Notes under the pieces: generated by a model
Databases searched by the model: none
The model's input: the letters and a program-made list of their open reading frames with translations, nothing else
Told to the model about the DNA's origin: nothing
NCBI GenBank assembly: GCA_964600235.1
Contig: CAZRIV010000001.1
Coordinates: forward strand, 519,141-583,140
Direction: 5' to 3'
Origin: MWEI01 sp964600235
GTDB lineage: Bacteria > Desulfobacterota > Desulfomonilia > UBA1062
DNA length: 64,000 bases
Position numbers and translations under genes: made by a program
Shown here: positions 9,925 through 18,666 of the stretch, one piece after another
Numbering within the stretch: position 1 is the stretch's first letter
Layout: each line of letters starts with the position of its first letter

Positions 9925-11331
9925 ATGGGCGGCGTGTTCGGCATAGTTTCAAGAGATCAGGACTGCGTGAAGGACCTCTTCTACGGGACGGATTACCATT
10001 CCCACCTCGGCACGAAAAGGGCAGGTATCGCGGTGGTCAACGAGAGGGGTTTCACCCGTTCCATCCACAGCATCGAGAGCGACTACTTCCGCTCGAAATT
10101 CGAGGCCGACCTGCCCCAGTTTCAGGGGAGGATGGGCATCGGCGTCATCAGCGACACCGACTCGCAACCGCTCATCATCAACTCGCACCTGGGCACCTTC
10201 GGCATCGTAACGGTGAGCAAGATCAACAACATCGAAGAACTCGGCAGAAATGCGTTTGCCAAGAAGAAGTACTTCTCCGAGACCTCGGGGTTCGACATCA
10301 ACCCCACCGAGCTCATAGCCATGCTCATCTGCGAGGAGGACAACTTCACCGACGGGATCCGCCGGGTCCATGAAAGCATCAAGGGCTCTTGCTCCCTGCT
10401 GCTCATGACAAAGGACGGCATCTATGCCGGCCGCGACAAGTACGGCAGGACACCTCTGGTCATCGGCATCAAGGACGGCGCATACGCCGTCTCGTCCGAA
10501 TCGAGCGTCTTCCCCAACCTGGGGTTCGACACCCAGTATTTCGTAGGACCCGCAGAGATTGTTTTCGTAAGCCCCGACGGCTACAAGCAGGTGAGCCCCC
10601 CGGGTGAAAAGATGCAGGTCTGCTCGTTCCTCTGGGTTTACTACGGTTACCCTCCCTCAGCATACGAGGGGATCAATGTGGAGGAGGTCCGTTACCGGTG
10701 CGGAAAGGCCCTGGCCGTAAGAGACACGGTGGAGGCGGACCTCGTATCGGGCATCCCCGATTCCGGCATCGGTCATGCACTGGGCTATTCCATGGGAAAA
10801 GGCATCCCCTACATGAGGCCCTATGTGAAATACACCCCCACCTGGCCCAGGAGCTTCATGCCCCAGAACCAGACGGTCAGGGACCTGGTGGCCAAGATGA
10901 AGCTCATCCCCAACAGGGCGGTCATCGAAGGGCGGCGCATGATCTTCTGCGATGACTCCATTGTACGAGGCACCCAGCTCCAGGACAACATCCAGATCCT
11001 CTATGAGTACGGCGCCCGCGAGGTTCACATGAGGATAGCCTGCCCGGTCCTGATCTACCCATGCGAGTTTCTCAACTTCTCCTCATCCCGCTCCCAGCTC
11101 GATCTCGCCGGCAGGAAGGCCATCAAGGCCCTGGAAGGCAAGGACGACTTGTACCTGGATGAATACGCAAGGGCGGGGTCTGAGAGAAACTGCGCCATGG
11201 TCGATCAGATCAGGAAGACGCTCGGCATGACATCGCTCAGATACCAGACCATGGACGACCTCATAGAGGCCATCGGCCTGCCCAAGGAGAGGCTCTGTAC
11301 GCACTGCTGGGATGGGAGCAGCTGCTGCTGA
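9925..11331 (+). CDS. PurF-like amidophosphoribosyltransferase without the catalytic cysteine
   Basis: This 468-residue protein has the two-domain layout of glutamine PRPP amidotransferase: an N-terminal Ntn-hydrolase (glutaminase) fold and a C-terminal phosphoribosyltransferase domain with the PRPP loop FCDDSIVRGTQ. The N terminus reads MGGVFGI where true PurF has MCGIFGI, so the nucleophilic Cys exposed after Met removal is Gly. Other glutaminase landmarks (YHSHLGTKRAG, AGRDKYGRTPL) remain. The C terminus LCTHCW keeps cysteines at the place of the 4Fe-4S ligands of the Bacillus-type enzyme. It may be an ammonia-using or regulatory paralogue; a bona fide purF is not in the window. GGGGGCGG lies before the ATG. 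Confidence 0.82.
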   Translation: MGGVFGIVSRDQDCVKDLFYGTDYHSHLGTKRAGIAVVNERGFTRSIHSIESDYFRSKFEADLPQFQGRMGIGVISDTDSQPLIINSHLGTFGIVTVSKINNIEELGRNAFAKKKYFSETSGFDINPTELIAMLICEEDNFTDGIRRVHESIKGSCSLLLMTKDGIYAGRDKYGRTPLVIGIKDGAYAVSSESSVFPNLGFDTQYFVGPAEIVFVSPDGYKQVSPPGEKMQVCSFLWVYYGYPPSAYEGINVEEVRYRCGKALAVRDTVEADLVSGIPDSGIGHALGYSMGKGIPYMRPYVKYTPTWPRSFMPQNQTVRDLVAKMKLIPNRAVIEGRRMIFCDDSIVRGTQLQDNIQILYEYGAREVHMRIACPVLIYPCEFLNFSSSRSQLDLAGRKAIKALEGKDDLYLDEYARAGSERNCAMVDQIRKTLGMTSLRYQTMDDLIEAIGLPKERLCTHCWDGSSCC

Positions 11332-11360
11332 CGCGGATCTCGGAAAGGCAGCGGCAGATA

Positions 11361-11583
11361 AACCCGGATTTTGCGTTTGAAAGGGTGTAAAAAAACTTTT
11401 TCCGTTAAAACAGGTGATCTCGCAGCCTTTGAGGGATTCTGAATTTACCGGTCATTTCAAGCTGCGAGATCACCTGTTTTAACGGACCGATAAAGACAAA
11501 TCAGTTTACCACGCATCATCAGTTAAAGCGCTCTTGAAGTGTATCGGGTTTGTATGGATGCACTCAAATGCATAATCCTGGGT
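11361..11583. repeat. MITE-like repeat element, copy 1
   Basis: A 223-bp non-coding element. Its left end AACCCGGATTTTGCGTTTGA (11361-11380) is repeated in inverted, diverged form at 11564-11583, forming terminal inverted repeats. Inside is a perfect 25-bp hairpin (11402-11426 with 11461-11485, 34-base loop). The sequence GAAGTGTATCGGG follows toward the right end. Copy 2 lies at 41675-41900 with the same architecture. No ORF worth calling and no transposase are present. It sits 30 bases after the PurF-like gene. Confidence 0.8.
11402..11485. other. Perfect 25-bp hairpin inside repeat copy 1
   Basis: Arms 11402-11426 and 11461-11485 are exact reverse complements, starting CCGTTAAAAC and ending GTTTTAACGG. 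Against copy 2 the arms differ at five stem positions, and each change is compensated on the other arm. A fold is therefore being maintained, by selection or by arm-to-arm conversion. Confidence 0.9.
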
Positions 11584-11594
11584 AAAAAACCTGA

Positions 11595-11662
11595 CCCGTT
11601 CAGAAGATGTAAATAGCCCTGACGGGAAAAACCGTCAGGGCTATTTACATCTTCTGAACGGG
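11595..11662. terminator. 31-bp perfect hairpin, bidirectional terminator
   Basis: Arms 11595-11625 and 11632-11662 pair without mismatch across a 6-base loop (GAAAAA). T-rich tracts flank both sides: TTTTT after the right arm on the plus strand, and TTTTTT after the left arm read on the minus strand. It lies between the convergent PurF-like and GH13 genes and can end transcription from both. The outer stem CCCGTTCAG-x2-GATG is shared with the hairpin at 22295. The stem is far longer than an ordinary terminator. Confidence 0.8.
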
Positions 11663-11787
11663 CTGAGTTTTTGGTTTGTCAATTGAAGACCGTCTTGCAG
11701 CTTTTCACAATATGATACCCGCGAAACGCCCTCATCCCTCAAAATCGATCCCCGATTTTCGCGTGTGCGCACCAGTCGATGGGTCGC

Positions 11788-14700
11788 CTACCCCTTATCC
11801 AGCAATGCAGAGAGCCTTGCCACCTCGTACCCGGACGACTCGATCTGTTTCATAAGACCCTTCGTTGCATCGGATGCCTTGGATATCAATGTCCTGATCT
11901 CTTTTTCGCCGTGCTTTCTCGGTGCCAGCCGTCTTAAAACGGAGCAAAGTCCCAGCCAGGAAACCAGAACTTCCATCGACTCCTTGTTGAACCACCAGGT
12001 GTCGCCGTACTGATTGAAGCCGAGGAAATCCCTCACCCGGGTATCCTGAAGCATGTTTTTCATGACAACCTTGTCCGTCAGGCCCGTTTCACTCGAGTAC
12101 TGCGCGAGGATTGCTATCAATGCAGTCTCATAACCGGCCCTGCCTTCCTCCGCCCCCAACGCCCCGAGGGACCTTTCCATGGCCCGGCCCAGCAGCCATT
12201 CATCCATGAGGTCGACAGACTCCAGAGCAAGCTCCCCCTCCCCCTTGAGACGGCCGATGCCCGATACCACGGTCCAGAGGAATGCTATCCTCCAGCCGCC
12301 GAGGTCAGCCGGCACCTTATGTGGAATGGGACCGAGCAGGTTTGCCAGGTCTGCATCCTTTTTCCACGAACCTTTGTCTCTCAATGAGTCCAGGGTGAAA
12401 AGACCCTCCACGAGGGAGCATGACTCCTGGACCACCAGAGACTCCCTGGGGGCCCAGCCGGAGAACTCGCGGGCGTTCTTCAGGAAGGAGACAATCCGGT
12501 CCTGGTACATGGCCGGCACCTTCCCGGTGCGCCTGCCTTCAGCGGCGAGCATCTTCAGGACATCGTCCTTCAGCAGTTCACCGAACGGCTGGAGCACCTT
12601 GTCGAGGTAGAGTTCCCGCAGCGCCATCGCGGCATCTTTCACCCCGGTGCCCCGGAGCCTCTCCTCCAGACTCCGGCAGGTGCCGTCATGGTCGTATATC
12701 TCCCTGAAAGACGTGAACACATGGCACTTGAAGGCTCCGAGGTGGACCATGAGCCCTTCCCGCCAGAGCCTGCTGCTGTTGCGGATATACTCGAGGCCGG
12801 TCTTGTCGTCGCGGAAGATGTAATAGACGGCGTCCTCGTTCTTGAGCCCGAGGCCCTCTCCCAGTCCTTTGTGGACAATGTGCCGTTTGCCCTGGTTGTC
12901 CATGTTCATGCCCACGGAGCGGCTTATCGTCCCGGTCACCTCGGCAAAGCGGTTGTTGTAAATCACCAGCGAGCGTTCTTCAGAGAACCTGTTGGAATAG
13001 GCGAACACGTCCTCGTTCACGTGGCCTTCGGGGGTGCGCAGATCGTACATGACAAAATGCTCAACCCCGGAAAAAAGCCTGCGCTTTTTCAGGAGCGGGA
13101 AGATCTCTCGCTCGTGCCGGGCCACCAGATAGGTGTCAACGGGCTCATCCCAGTAGGACCTCTTGTATTCCATGCCGTACTTTTCCGAAAAGCCCTCTAT
13201 CTGCCCGTGCCCGAACATGGGCAGGCCCGGCATGGTGGCCATGAGGGTGGCTACGCCGAAATACTTGTCATCCTTGCCGAAACCGTGCACCGCCGGCTCC
13301 TCGTCCGGGTTGTTCATGAAGTTCACGAACCGCCTCAGGATCTCCGGGTTGAAGCGCAGCACGTTCTTCATGACATCGCGGTACTTGCTGTTTTCCTCTG
13401 TCTTGAGCATGTTCATGAAGGCCGAGTTGTACACGCGGTGCATGCCCAGGCTCCTGACAAAATACCCCTCCATGAGCCAGAAGGCCTCGGCCAGAAGCAA
13501 GGTGTTGGGCACCTCTGCTGCCACGCGGTCCACGAGTTCGCGCCAGAACTCCACGGGGAAGCATTTCTCGAAGTCGTCCGGGGACACCCCGTGCCCCGCC
13601 CGGGACGGGATGTCGCCGCCATAGCCCGGGGGCGGATACCAGAGGCGCTGGAAGTGGCGCTTGGCAATCGTCATGGCCGCATCGAACCTGATGATGGGGA
13701 ACTTCCGGGCAATGGCGATGGTCTGGCCTATGACTGCCTGGCGCACCTCGTGCTTCAGGAAGTCGAGCTGGGCGGTGTCGTTCCAGGGCATGCTGGTGCC
13801 GTCGTTTCCGTGGTAGATGTACCGGGACTGACCGGTGTAGCGGTCATGCCGCTTGAAGACCACCGAGGCGTCCCTGCGGTCCCAGTAGCCGTCTTCGATC
13901 TGGATCTCCACCCTCTCGTCGCCCGAGAGGTTCGTGCCGGTGAAACGGTATGCCGGGAAAGGCGGATGGTCCAGCTGGATGAACCAGTCGGGGTGCTCGA
14001 TGACCCACCTTGAATAGATACCCATATGGTTGGGAACCATGTCGGTGGCCATCCTGATGCCGTAGCGCATGGCCCGGAGCTTGAGGTTCTCGAACGCCTC
14101 GTCGCCGCCGAGCTCGTATGCAATGGAATAATCATAGATGGAATAGGCCGAGGCTGCCGCCTCGGGGTTGCCGGTCATCTGCTTGATGGTGCGCGACGCT
14201 GGGCTGCGCTCCCAGATGCCGATCAGCCACAGACCTGAGAACCCCCACCGGGCGAGCAGCTCCAGTTCCTCGTCCGGGATCTGGTCTATTCTCGAGATAT
14301 CCCGGCCGTATTTTACCGAAAGCTGGTGCAGCCACACATAGACGCTCTTGGCGATGAGCACGAGGCTTGCCATCCAGTCGAGGTCGGCGCTGAACCGCTC
14401 GATGTCTTCATAGTCCTTCAGGGTGAAGAAGGGCACCAGTGCGCTCCCCGGACCCATGAAGCGCGCCTTTGTCTCCTCCTTGATGAGGTCAAGACTGCTC
14501 AAGAGCCTGATGTAGAGTTCTGCCAGTACATGGCCCCAGTGGATGCGCATGAATTCGAGCTGGTCATAGAGCGAATGCGGACAGGCCCTCAACGGGGCCA
14601 TGAGCAGGTCGAGCAGGGTGAGGCCCAGTGCGCCCAGGGGGGGCTGTGACCTGAAGAACTCGTCAAGGGCGGTGATGATGTCGAGGTAGGGGGTCTCCTC

Positions 14701-15210
14701 CCGCAGAGGCTTGTCGTCGAAGAGTTCCTTGTAATTGGTGAGCGCCGGGTTCTCGTTGGAGATGTAGAGCAGGAGCATCTCCTCCATGGCGATGAACCTG
14801 TTCGGAACCCCGTCGGTGGCGGAGGCAATGTATTCCTTTACCGTGAGCTTGCCCTGATAGACGGCAACAGGCGGGAAATGATCGATGAACCTCTCCATGG
14901 TAAGATCGACATCGGGGTGCTTGGCAGAGGCGTATTCGTAGGCGTCTTTGATGATGTTGGGGTTGACCTGTCTCCTGTAGAGCCCGATCATGAAGTGCAG
15001 GATCTCGTCGATGAGCCCCATGGCATTGACGTCGGAAGGCCGCACCGCCTTATCGGGATGCGCCGCAGTGTCGCGCACCCGGTTCATCCTGTCCGCGAAT
15101 TCCCTGGCCGCCCTGGGCGAGGTGAACACTACGTTGCCTGTCAGGCTGAACAGGGACTGGTCGAACTGGTAGAGGCTTCGGGCCGCGCGGGAGATATGGA
15201 ATTCGTACAT
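11788..15210 (-). CDS. Large GH13 (alpha-amylase family) glycoside hydrolase
   Basis: A 1,140-residue protein acting on alpha-glucans such as glycogen or maltodextrin. The first 320 residues or so are helical and unrelated to amylase. The TIM barrel follows with the four GH13 signatures: DMVPNH (region I), IIRFDAAM with the nucleophile Asp (II), LLAEAF with the acid/base Glu (III) and FMNNPDEEPA (IV, where His-Asp is usual and Pro-Asp is found). About 450 C-terminal residues form further domains. No signal peptide is seen, so it is probably cytoplasmic and may belong to storage-glycogen metabolism. No other glycogen gene is nearby. The exact activity is not predictable. Confidence 0.82.
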   Translation of the reverse strand: MYEFHISRAARSLYQFDQSLFSLTGNVVFTSPRAAREFADRMNRVRDTAAHPDKAVRPSDVNAMGLIDEILHFMIGLYRRQVNPNIIKDAYEYASAKHPDVDLTMERFIDHFPPVAVYQGKLTVKEYIASATDGVPNRFIAMEEMLLLYISNENPALTNYKELFDDKPLREETPYLDIITALDEFFRSQPPLGALGLTLLDLLMAPLRACPHSLYDQLEFMRIHWGHVLAELYIRLLSSLDLIKEETKARFMGPGSALVPFFTLKDYEDIERFSADLDWMASLVLIAKSVYVWLHQLSVKYGRDISRIDQIPDEELELLARWGFSGLWLIGIWERSPASRTIKQMTGNPEAAASAYSIYDYSIAYELGGDEAFENLKLRAMRYGIRMATDMVPNHMGIYSRWVIEHPDWFIQLDHPPFPAYRFTGTNLSGDERVEIQIEDGYWDRRDASVVFKRHDRYTGQSRYIYHGNDGTSMPWNDTAQLDFLKHEVRQAVIGQTIAIARKFPIIRFDAAMTIAKRHFQRLWYPPPGYGGDIPSRAGHGVSPDDFEKCFPVEFWRELVDRVAAEVPNTLLLAEAFWLMEGYFVRSLGMHRVYNSAFMNMLKTEENSKYRDVMKNVLRFNPEILRRFVNFMNNPDEEPAVHGFGKDDKYFGVATLMATMPGLPMFGHGQIEGFSEKYGMEYKRSYWDEPVDTYLVARHEREIFPLLKKRRLFSGVEHFVMYDLRTPEGHVNEDVFAYSNRFSEERSLVIYNNRFAEVTGTISRSVGMNMDNQGKRHIVHKGLGEGLGLKNEDAVYYIFRDDKTGLEYIRNSSRLWREGLMVHLGAFKCHVFTSFREIYDHDGTCRSLEERLRGTGVKDAAMALRELYLDKVLQPFGELLKDDVLKMLAAEGRRTGKVPAMYQDRIVSFLKNAREFSGWAPRESLVVQESCSLVEGLFTLDSLRDKGSWKKDADLANLLGPIPHKVPADLGGWRIAFLWTVVSGIGRLKGEGELALESVDLMDEWLLGRAMERSLGALGAEEGRAGYETALIAILAQYSSETGLTDKVVMKNMLQDTRVRDFLGFNQYGDTWWFNKESMEVLVSWLGLCSVLRRLAPRKHGEKEIRTLISKASDATKGLMKQIESSGYEVARLSALLDKG

Positions 15211-15403
15211 CGTCTCAGATCCTCACCATCGGCGGATTACACTTGATAAGTGCCATCAGATTTTTATGCCATGCCATTCTAACATTCTTCAAGGTTGTAG
15301 CAGAATGTATGGGAACAGGGCCTGTCAGTCAAGACAAAAGCGTGGCGATATTCCGTGACCATAACCCTCTATGACAAGAGGTGTGTGGTTTGTGCTGATA
15401 TCG

Positions 15404-15895
15404 CTATAACCGGGAAATCCTCCCGTAGATTTTCTTCACCCTCATAGGGTAGTTTTTGCTCCCGCCGCTGTACTTGTACAGCGCCTCATCGAAGCTCCTG
15501 GAAGACTTCAGGCAGTCGCGCAGGATCTCTGAACCCACATCATAGTTGTTCCTCAGATAGAACAGATCCCGGTACGTGATCCCCCTCCTCTTCAATTTGT
15601 CCCGGTGCGCCCTCGGGTTTACCTGCATGGCGCCGATACATCCTATGGAACTCATTGCGTCTGCGCGGAATCTCGATTCCATGTGGGCGATGCTTATCAC
15701 CTTGAGACGATCCACCTTCCACCTTTGTGCGAATGCATCGATATATCTCGCATGAACAGCGGCAATTTCGGGGTCAAGATTCGGATGCAGATAGTTTATC
15801 AGCTCAGCAGTACTCACCGTGTTCATGGAGTAGCCTCCTTGAACGGGGACGGCAGCAAGAACCACCAAAGCAAGGATCATGCAAATAAGCTTCAT
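15404..15895 (-). CDS. Small lytic transglycosylase (SLT domain), exported
   Basis: A 163-residue peptidoglycan-cleaving protein. Residues 1-20 form a signal peptide (MKLICMILALVVLAAVPVQG). The SLT fold follows with catalytic Glu in IAHMESRF, then GAMQVNP and a C-terminal YSGGSKNYPMRV in place of the usual YNxG-YxxRV. AAAGGAGG lies just before the ATG. Single-domain enzymes of this size often open the wall for envelope machines such as type II secretion or pili, but nothing beside it confirms a partner. Confidence 0.88.
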   Translation of the reverse strand: MKLICMILALVVLAAVPVQGGYSMNTVSTAELINYLHPNLDPEIAAVHARYIDAFAQRWKVDRLKVISIAHMESRFRADAMSSIGCIGAMQVNPRAHRDKLKRRGITYRDLFYLRNNYDVGSEILRDCLKSSRSFDEALYKYSGGSKNYPMRVKKIYGRISRL

Positions 15896-16130
15896 CTCTT
15901 ATCCTCCTTTGTTTGGTTTTTGGTTTCTCAGGGTGGATTTCAGGTATTATTTTTTTGTGAAGCTGGAAGATACAATTTCTGAACAGGAAAATCAAGGCTT
16001 AAGTGTTTTCATCTCATATATCAAGGAGTTGCCTGATGATTCGGTCACGAAGCGAGGGATTTGGAGCCTGTCATGAAAGATCAAGGCCGTGCCTCACCAG
16101 GCTAGGGACGCGCCCAAGATGGTGAGTATC

Positions 16131-16991
16131 TCACGCTTTGCCCGACAGGGCCTTCTCCACCTTTTCCACGATCCGCTGAAAGGCCATGCCTGCGACACAG
16201 CTCATATTATGGAGCATGAAGGGTCTTCCCGTATCCGTATCCCTCACCACGGATGCATCGATGGGGATCGCGCCCAAAAAAGTGATGTCCAGGTCCCTTG
16301 CTGCACGCTCTGCGCCTCCTGCCTTGAAGAGATCTATGGCATGACCGCAGTGGGGACAGGAAAAGGTGCTCATGTTTTCGATGATTCCGAGCATTTTCAG
16401 CTGCAGCGCCTTTGCAAACTCCACGCTCTTGCGTGAGTCCAGCAGTGCGACATCCTGGGGCGTAGTGACGATGACGGCATACAAAGGACGGTCCGCATGG
16501 GCCTGTCTGATGATCTGGGCAACGGACAGCGGTTCGTCGCCGGTACCTGGCGGGAGGTCCACGATAAGGAAGTCAAGCTCACCCCAGTCCACGTCCTTGA
16601 TGAAATGCCTCATGATCGTATGCTTCATGGGGCCCCGCCAGATAATCGGCTGGTCCTTGTTTTCGAGCAGGTTTCCCACGGAAACGACCTTTAGGTTCTT
16701 ATATGCCTCAACCGGAAGCATATAACCTTCTTCATTTCCATGAAGTGTTTTATCCTCCACACCGAGGATCTTCGGGATATTGGGCCCGTGAATATCTCCG
16801 TCCAGAACCCCCACGGCATATCCATCCCGCGCCAGTCCGGCTGCCAGATTCGCTGCCACGGTGGACTTGCCGACACCCCCCTTTCCGCTCATTACCATTA
16901 TGGTATGCCTGATCAGTGACATCCTCTCCCTGATCTTCGCATTATCATCTTCGTTTTTTTTTGCTGGAGTCTTATCTTTTATGTCAATCAT
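16131..16991 (-). CDS. Mrp/ApbC-family iron-sulfur carrier ATPase
   Basis: A 286-residue P-loop ATPase of the Mrp/NBP35 family, which carries and delivers [4Fe-4S] clusters. It has the deviant Walker A SGKGGVGKST near residues 35-44, PPGTGDEPLS, and the C-terminal CPHC pair that bridges the cluster between two subunits. The N-terminal DUF59 domain of longer Mrp proteins is absent, as is common in anaerobes. It stands alone, 100 bases downstream of the HEAT-repeat gene. Confidence 0.93.
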   Translation of the reverse strand: MIDIKDKTPAKKNEDDNAKIRERMSLIRHTIMVMSGKGGVGKSTVAANLAAGLARDGYAVGVLDGDIHGPNIPKILGVEDKTLHGNEEGYMLPVEAYKNLKVVSVGNLLENKDQPIIWRGPMKHTIMRHFIKDVDWGELDFLIVDLPPGTGDEPLSVAQIIRQAHADRPLYAVIVTTPQDVALLDSRKSVEFAKALQLKMLGIIENMSTFSCPHCGHAIDLFKAGGAERAARDLDITFLGAIPIDASVVRDTDTGRPFMLHNMSCVAGMAFQRIVEKVEKALSGKA

Positions 16992-17091
16992 CAGCTGCCC
17001 CGATCACGCGAGAGTAACAAATGATGACTAGCACATATCCACTGTTACCTCAAGGACGGGAGGTTCTTGGGATGGATCCTTCACAATATTT

Positions 17092-18660
17092 TTACCAAGC
17101 ATCCACCACCTTCGTCTGGGGCCTCACAGAACCCAGGGAGGCATAGGCATAGTCCCTCACATACCAGGAGGGATCCTCCACGACAACCCTATCCAGTAGT
17201 CTCGCCGCTTCATGGGTGGGTATCTTCCCGAGCGCCCAGCATGCCTTTGTCCTTACATTCAGCTTGGGGTCCTTGAGCCCGACGGCTATGGTCCCCACCA
17301 TCGATTCATCCCTGCGATAACCGGCCTCCATCAGGGCATTCAACCTCACCCTGGCGCTTGGGTCCTGCATCAGACGGAGCAGGTCTTCTTTAGACAGGGC
17401 CCCCGGATACATGGCCACAACGGTGTATCTCTCCCGCTCAAGGGTTGATGCGGCATATCGGGGTATCATGTCCGGGTGAGTTTTGATCCGCGCCAGCAGA
17501 TATGCACCGTGAAAGGCCGGGATGAAGGTCGATAAATACCCCATAACCAGCAGTATCGAAACCGCCTTGTTCCACATGAAAACCCTCTCCAGGGCCAGGG
17601 CGATCCACGAAAGGATCAGGGCGGTGATAAACACGAGCGGTCCGGAGAAAAAGAAGAAGCCGATCCCGTTGCGCATATATCTATTGGGATCAAGTGTCTT
17701 CGCGTACTTTTGCATGATCCTGTTTCCATGGTTCGCTGCCAGGCCATCGGCAGGCAGCAGGATGGACCTGCAGGGCCGCTCCGACGTGTCCGCCACAAAG
17801 GCAGCGCCTTTGACGGCGCACGGATTGTCCGACCGTATCCACAGGGTTCCATGGGGGGTGTGGCCCAGGTCGGTTATTTCACCGGATATGGCGATCACGT
17901 TCTGTGACCTTGCCGAGACGGGCTTGATGACATCGGCAGCCAGGAGGGTGTGCTCGTAATAGATATCGCTCAACGGCTCGGTTATTCTCAAGGCGAGCAT
18001 GGAATCCCTTATGGCCAGGAACGACGGGCTTGTTAAGGCAATAATGACCAGGGGCAGAAGGATGACCACGCAGAAAGCGCCCCATCGTTTGAAGCTCGGT
18101 TGTCTGCAGCCCTTGCCTCTGATGGAGAGAAGCCAGACGGCGATGAAGAGCACAGGGCAGACCATGCCGAAACAGATCGATACCCAGGGCATGTCCAGGC
18201 TGAAGGAGAAGTAGGTGCACACCAGCGCAGAGGCTGCCACGGCCACAAGGTCAAACCGCGTTAACCGGCCCCACAACCAGGCTGGAAACGTGAACACCAT
18301 GCATACCATGGCATTCAGGGTGCCCAGAGTCATGCCGAAAAACAGCGCAGCCGCCAGCTGATGGCTCAGGCCATGGAGCAAGGGGTCGTCCGGAGTGATG
18401 AGTGGGGTCATAGCGAACCGGACCATCAGCCCCATCTCTGAAGCAATCCTCAAGGCATGGGCCCTGACAAAGACCAGCCCGAACAGGGTATAGAGAAGAA
18501 TACATGCAAGGCTCGCCCAGAAGGTTGCCTTATACCATGCGTTGATATCCCGTGGCGCATTGCCCGCACGCAGGGGTCTGGACAGGGGCGAGAAGATACC
18601 TGTCTTCCCGGGGCCCGAGGGCTCAGAACCTTTGACGAGCTCCTCCATGGCCTCCCCCAT
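17092..18660 (-). CDS. Polytopic membrane protein with C-terminal HEAT repeats
   Basis: A 522-residue protein I cannot name. Hydrophobic segments near residues 45-65, 105-135, 145-160, 165-185 and 195-215 indicate an inner-membrane domain. A soluble loop (about 215-325) precedes two further membrane segments (about 335-385). The last 120 residues are HEAT-like repeats (DPSARVRLNALMEAG, DPKLNVRTKACWALGK, DPSWYVRDYAYASLG). HEAT repeats usually bind protein partners. It starts 6 bases after the stop of the ribbon-helix-helix-like gene, so the two are probably co-transcribed. Confidence 0.75.
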   Translation of the reverse strand: MGEAMEELVKGSEPSGPGKTGIFSPLSRPLRAGNAPRDINAWYKATFWASLACILLYTLFGLVFVRAHALRIASEMGLMVRFAMTPLITPDDPLLHGLSHQLAAALFFGMTLGTLNAMVCMVFTFPAWLWGRLTRFDLVAVAASALVCTYFSFSLDMPWVSICFGMVCPVLFIAVWLLSIRGKGCRQPSFKRWGAFCVVILLPLVIIALTSPSFLAIRDSMLALRITEPLSDIYYEHTLLAADVIKPVSARSQNVIAISGEITDLGHTPHGTLWIRSDNPCAVKGAAFVADTSERPCRSILLPADGLAANHGNRIMQKYAKTLDPNRYMRNGIGFFFFSGPLVFITALILSWIALALERVFMWNKAVSILLVMGYLSTFIPAFHGAYLLARIKTHPDMIPRYAASTLERERYTVVAMYPGALSKEDLLRLMQDPSARVRLNALMEAGYRRDESMVGTIAVGLKDPKLNVRTKACWALGKIPTHEAARLLDRVVVEDPSWYVRDYAYASLGSVRPQTKVVDAW

Positions 18661-18666
18661 CGCGGA

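Noticed and set aside
11741..11759. 7-bp hairpin AAAATCG/CGATTTT just after the GH13 stop
   Set aside because: Weak and AT-rich; the 31-bp hairpin nearby is the more likely terminator.
11765..12013. Small plus-strand frame between the purF-like and GH13 genes
   Set aside because: It overlaps the 3' end of the GH13 gene on the opposite strand and lacks a ribosome-binding site.
12688..14013. Long open frame of 441 codons on the plus strand
   Set aside because: It is antisense to the GH13 gene, has His/Val-rich composition typical of shadow frames and no ribosome-binding site.
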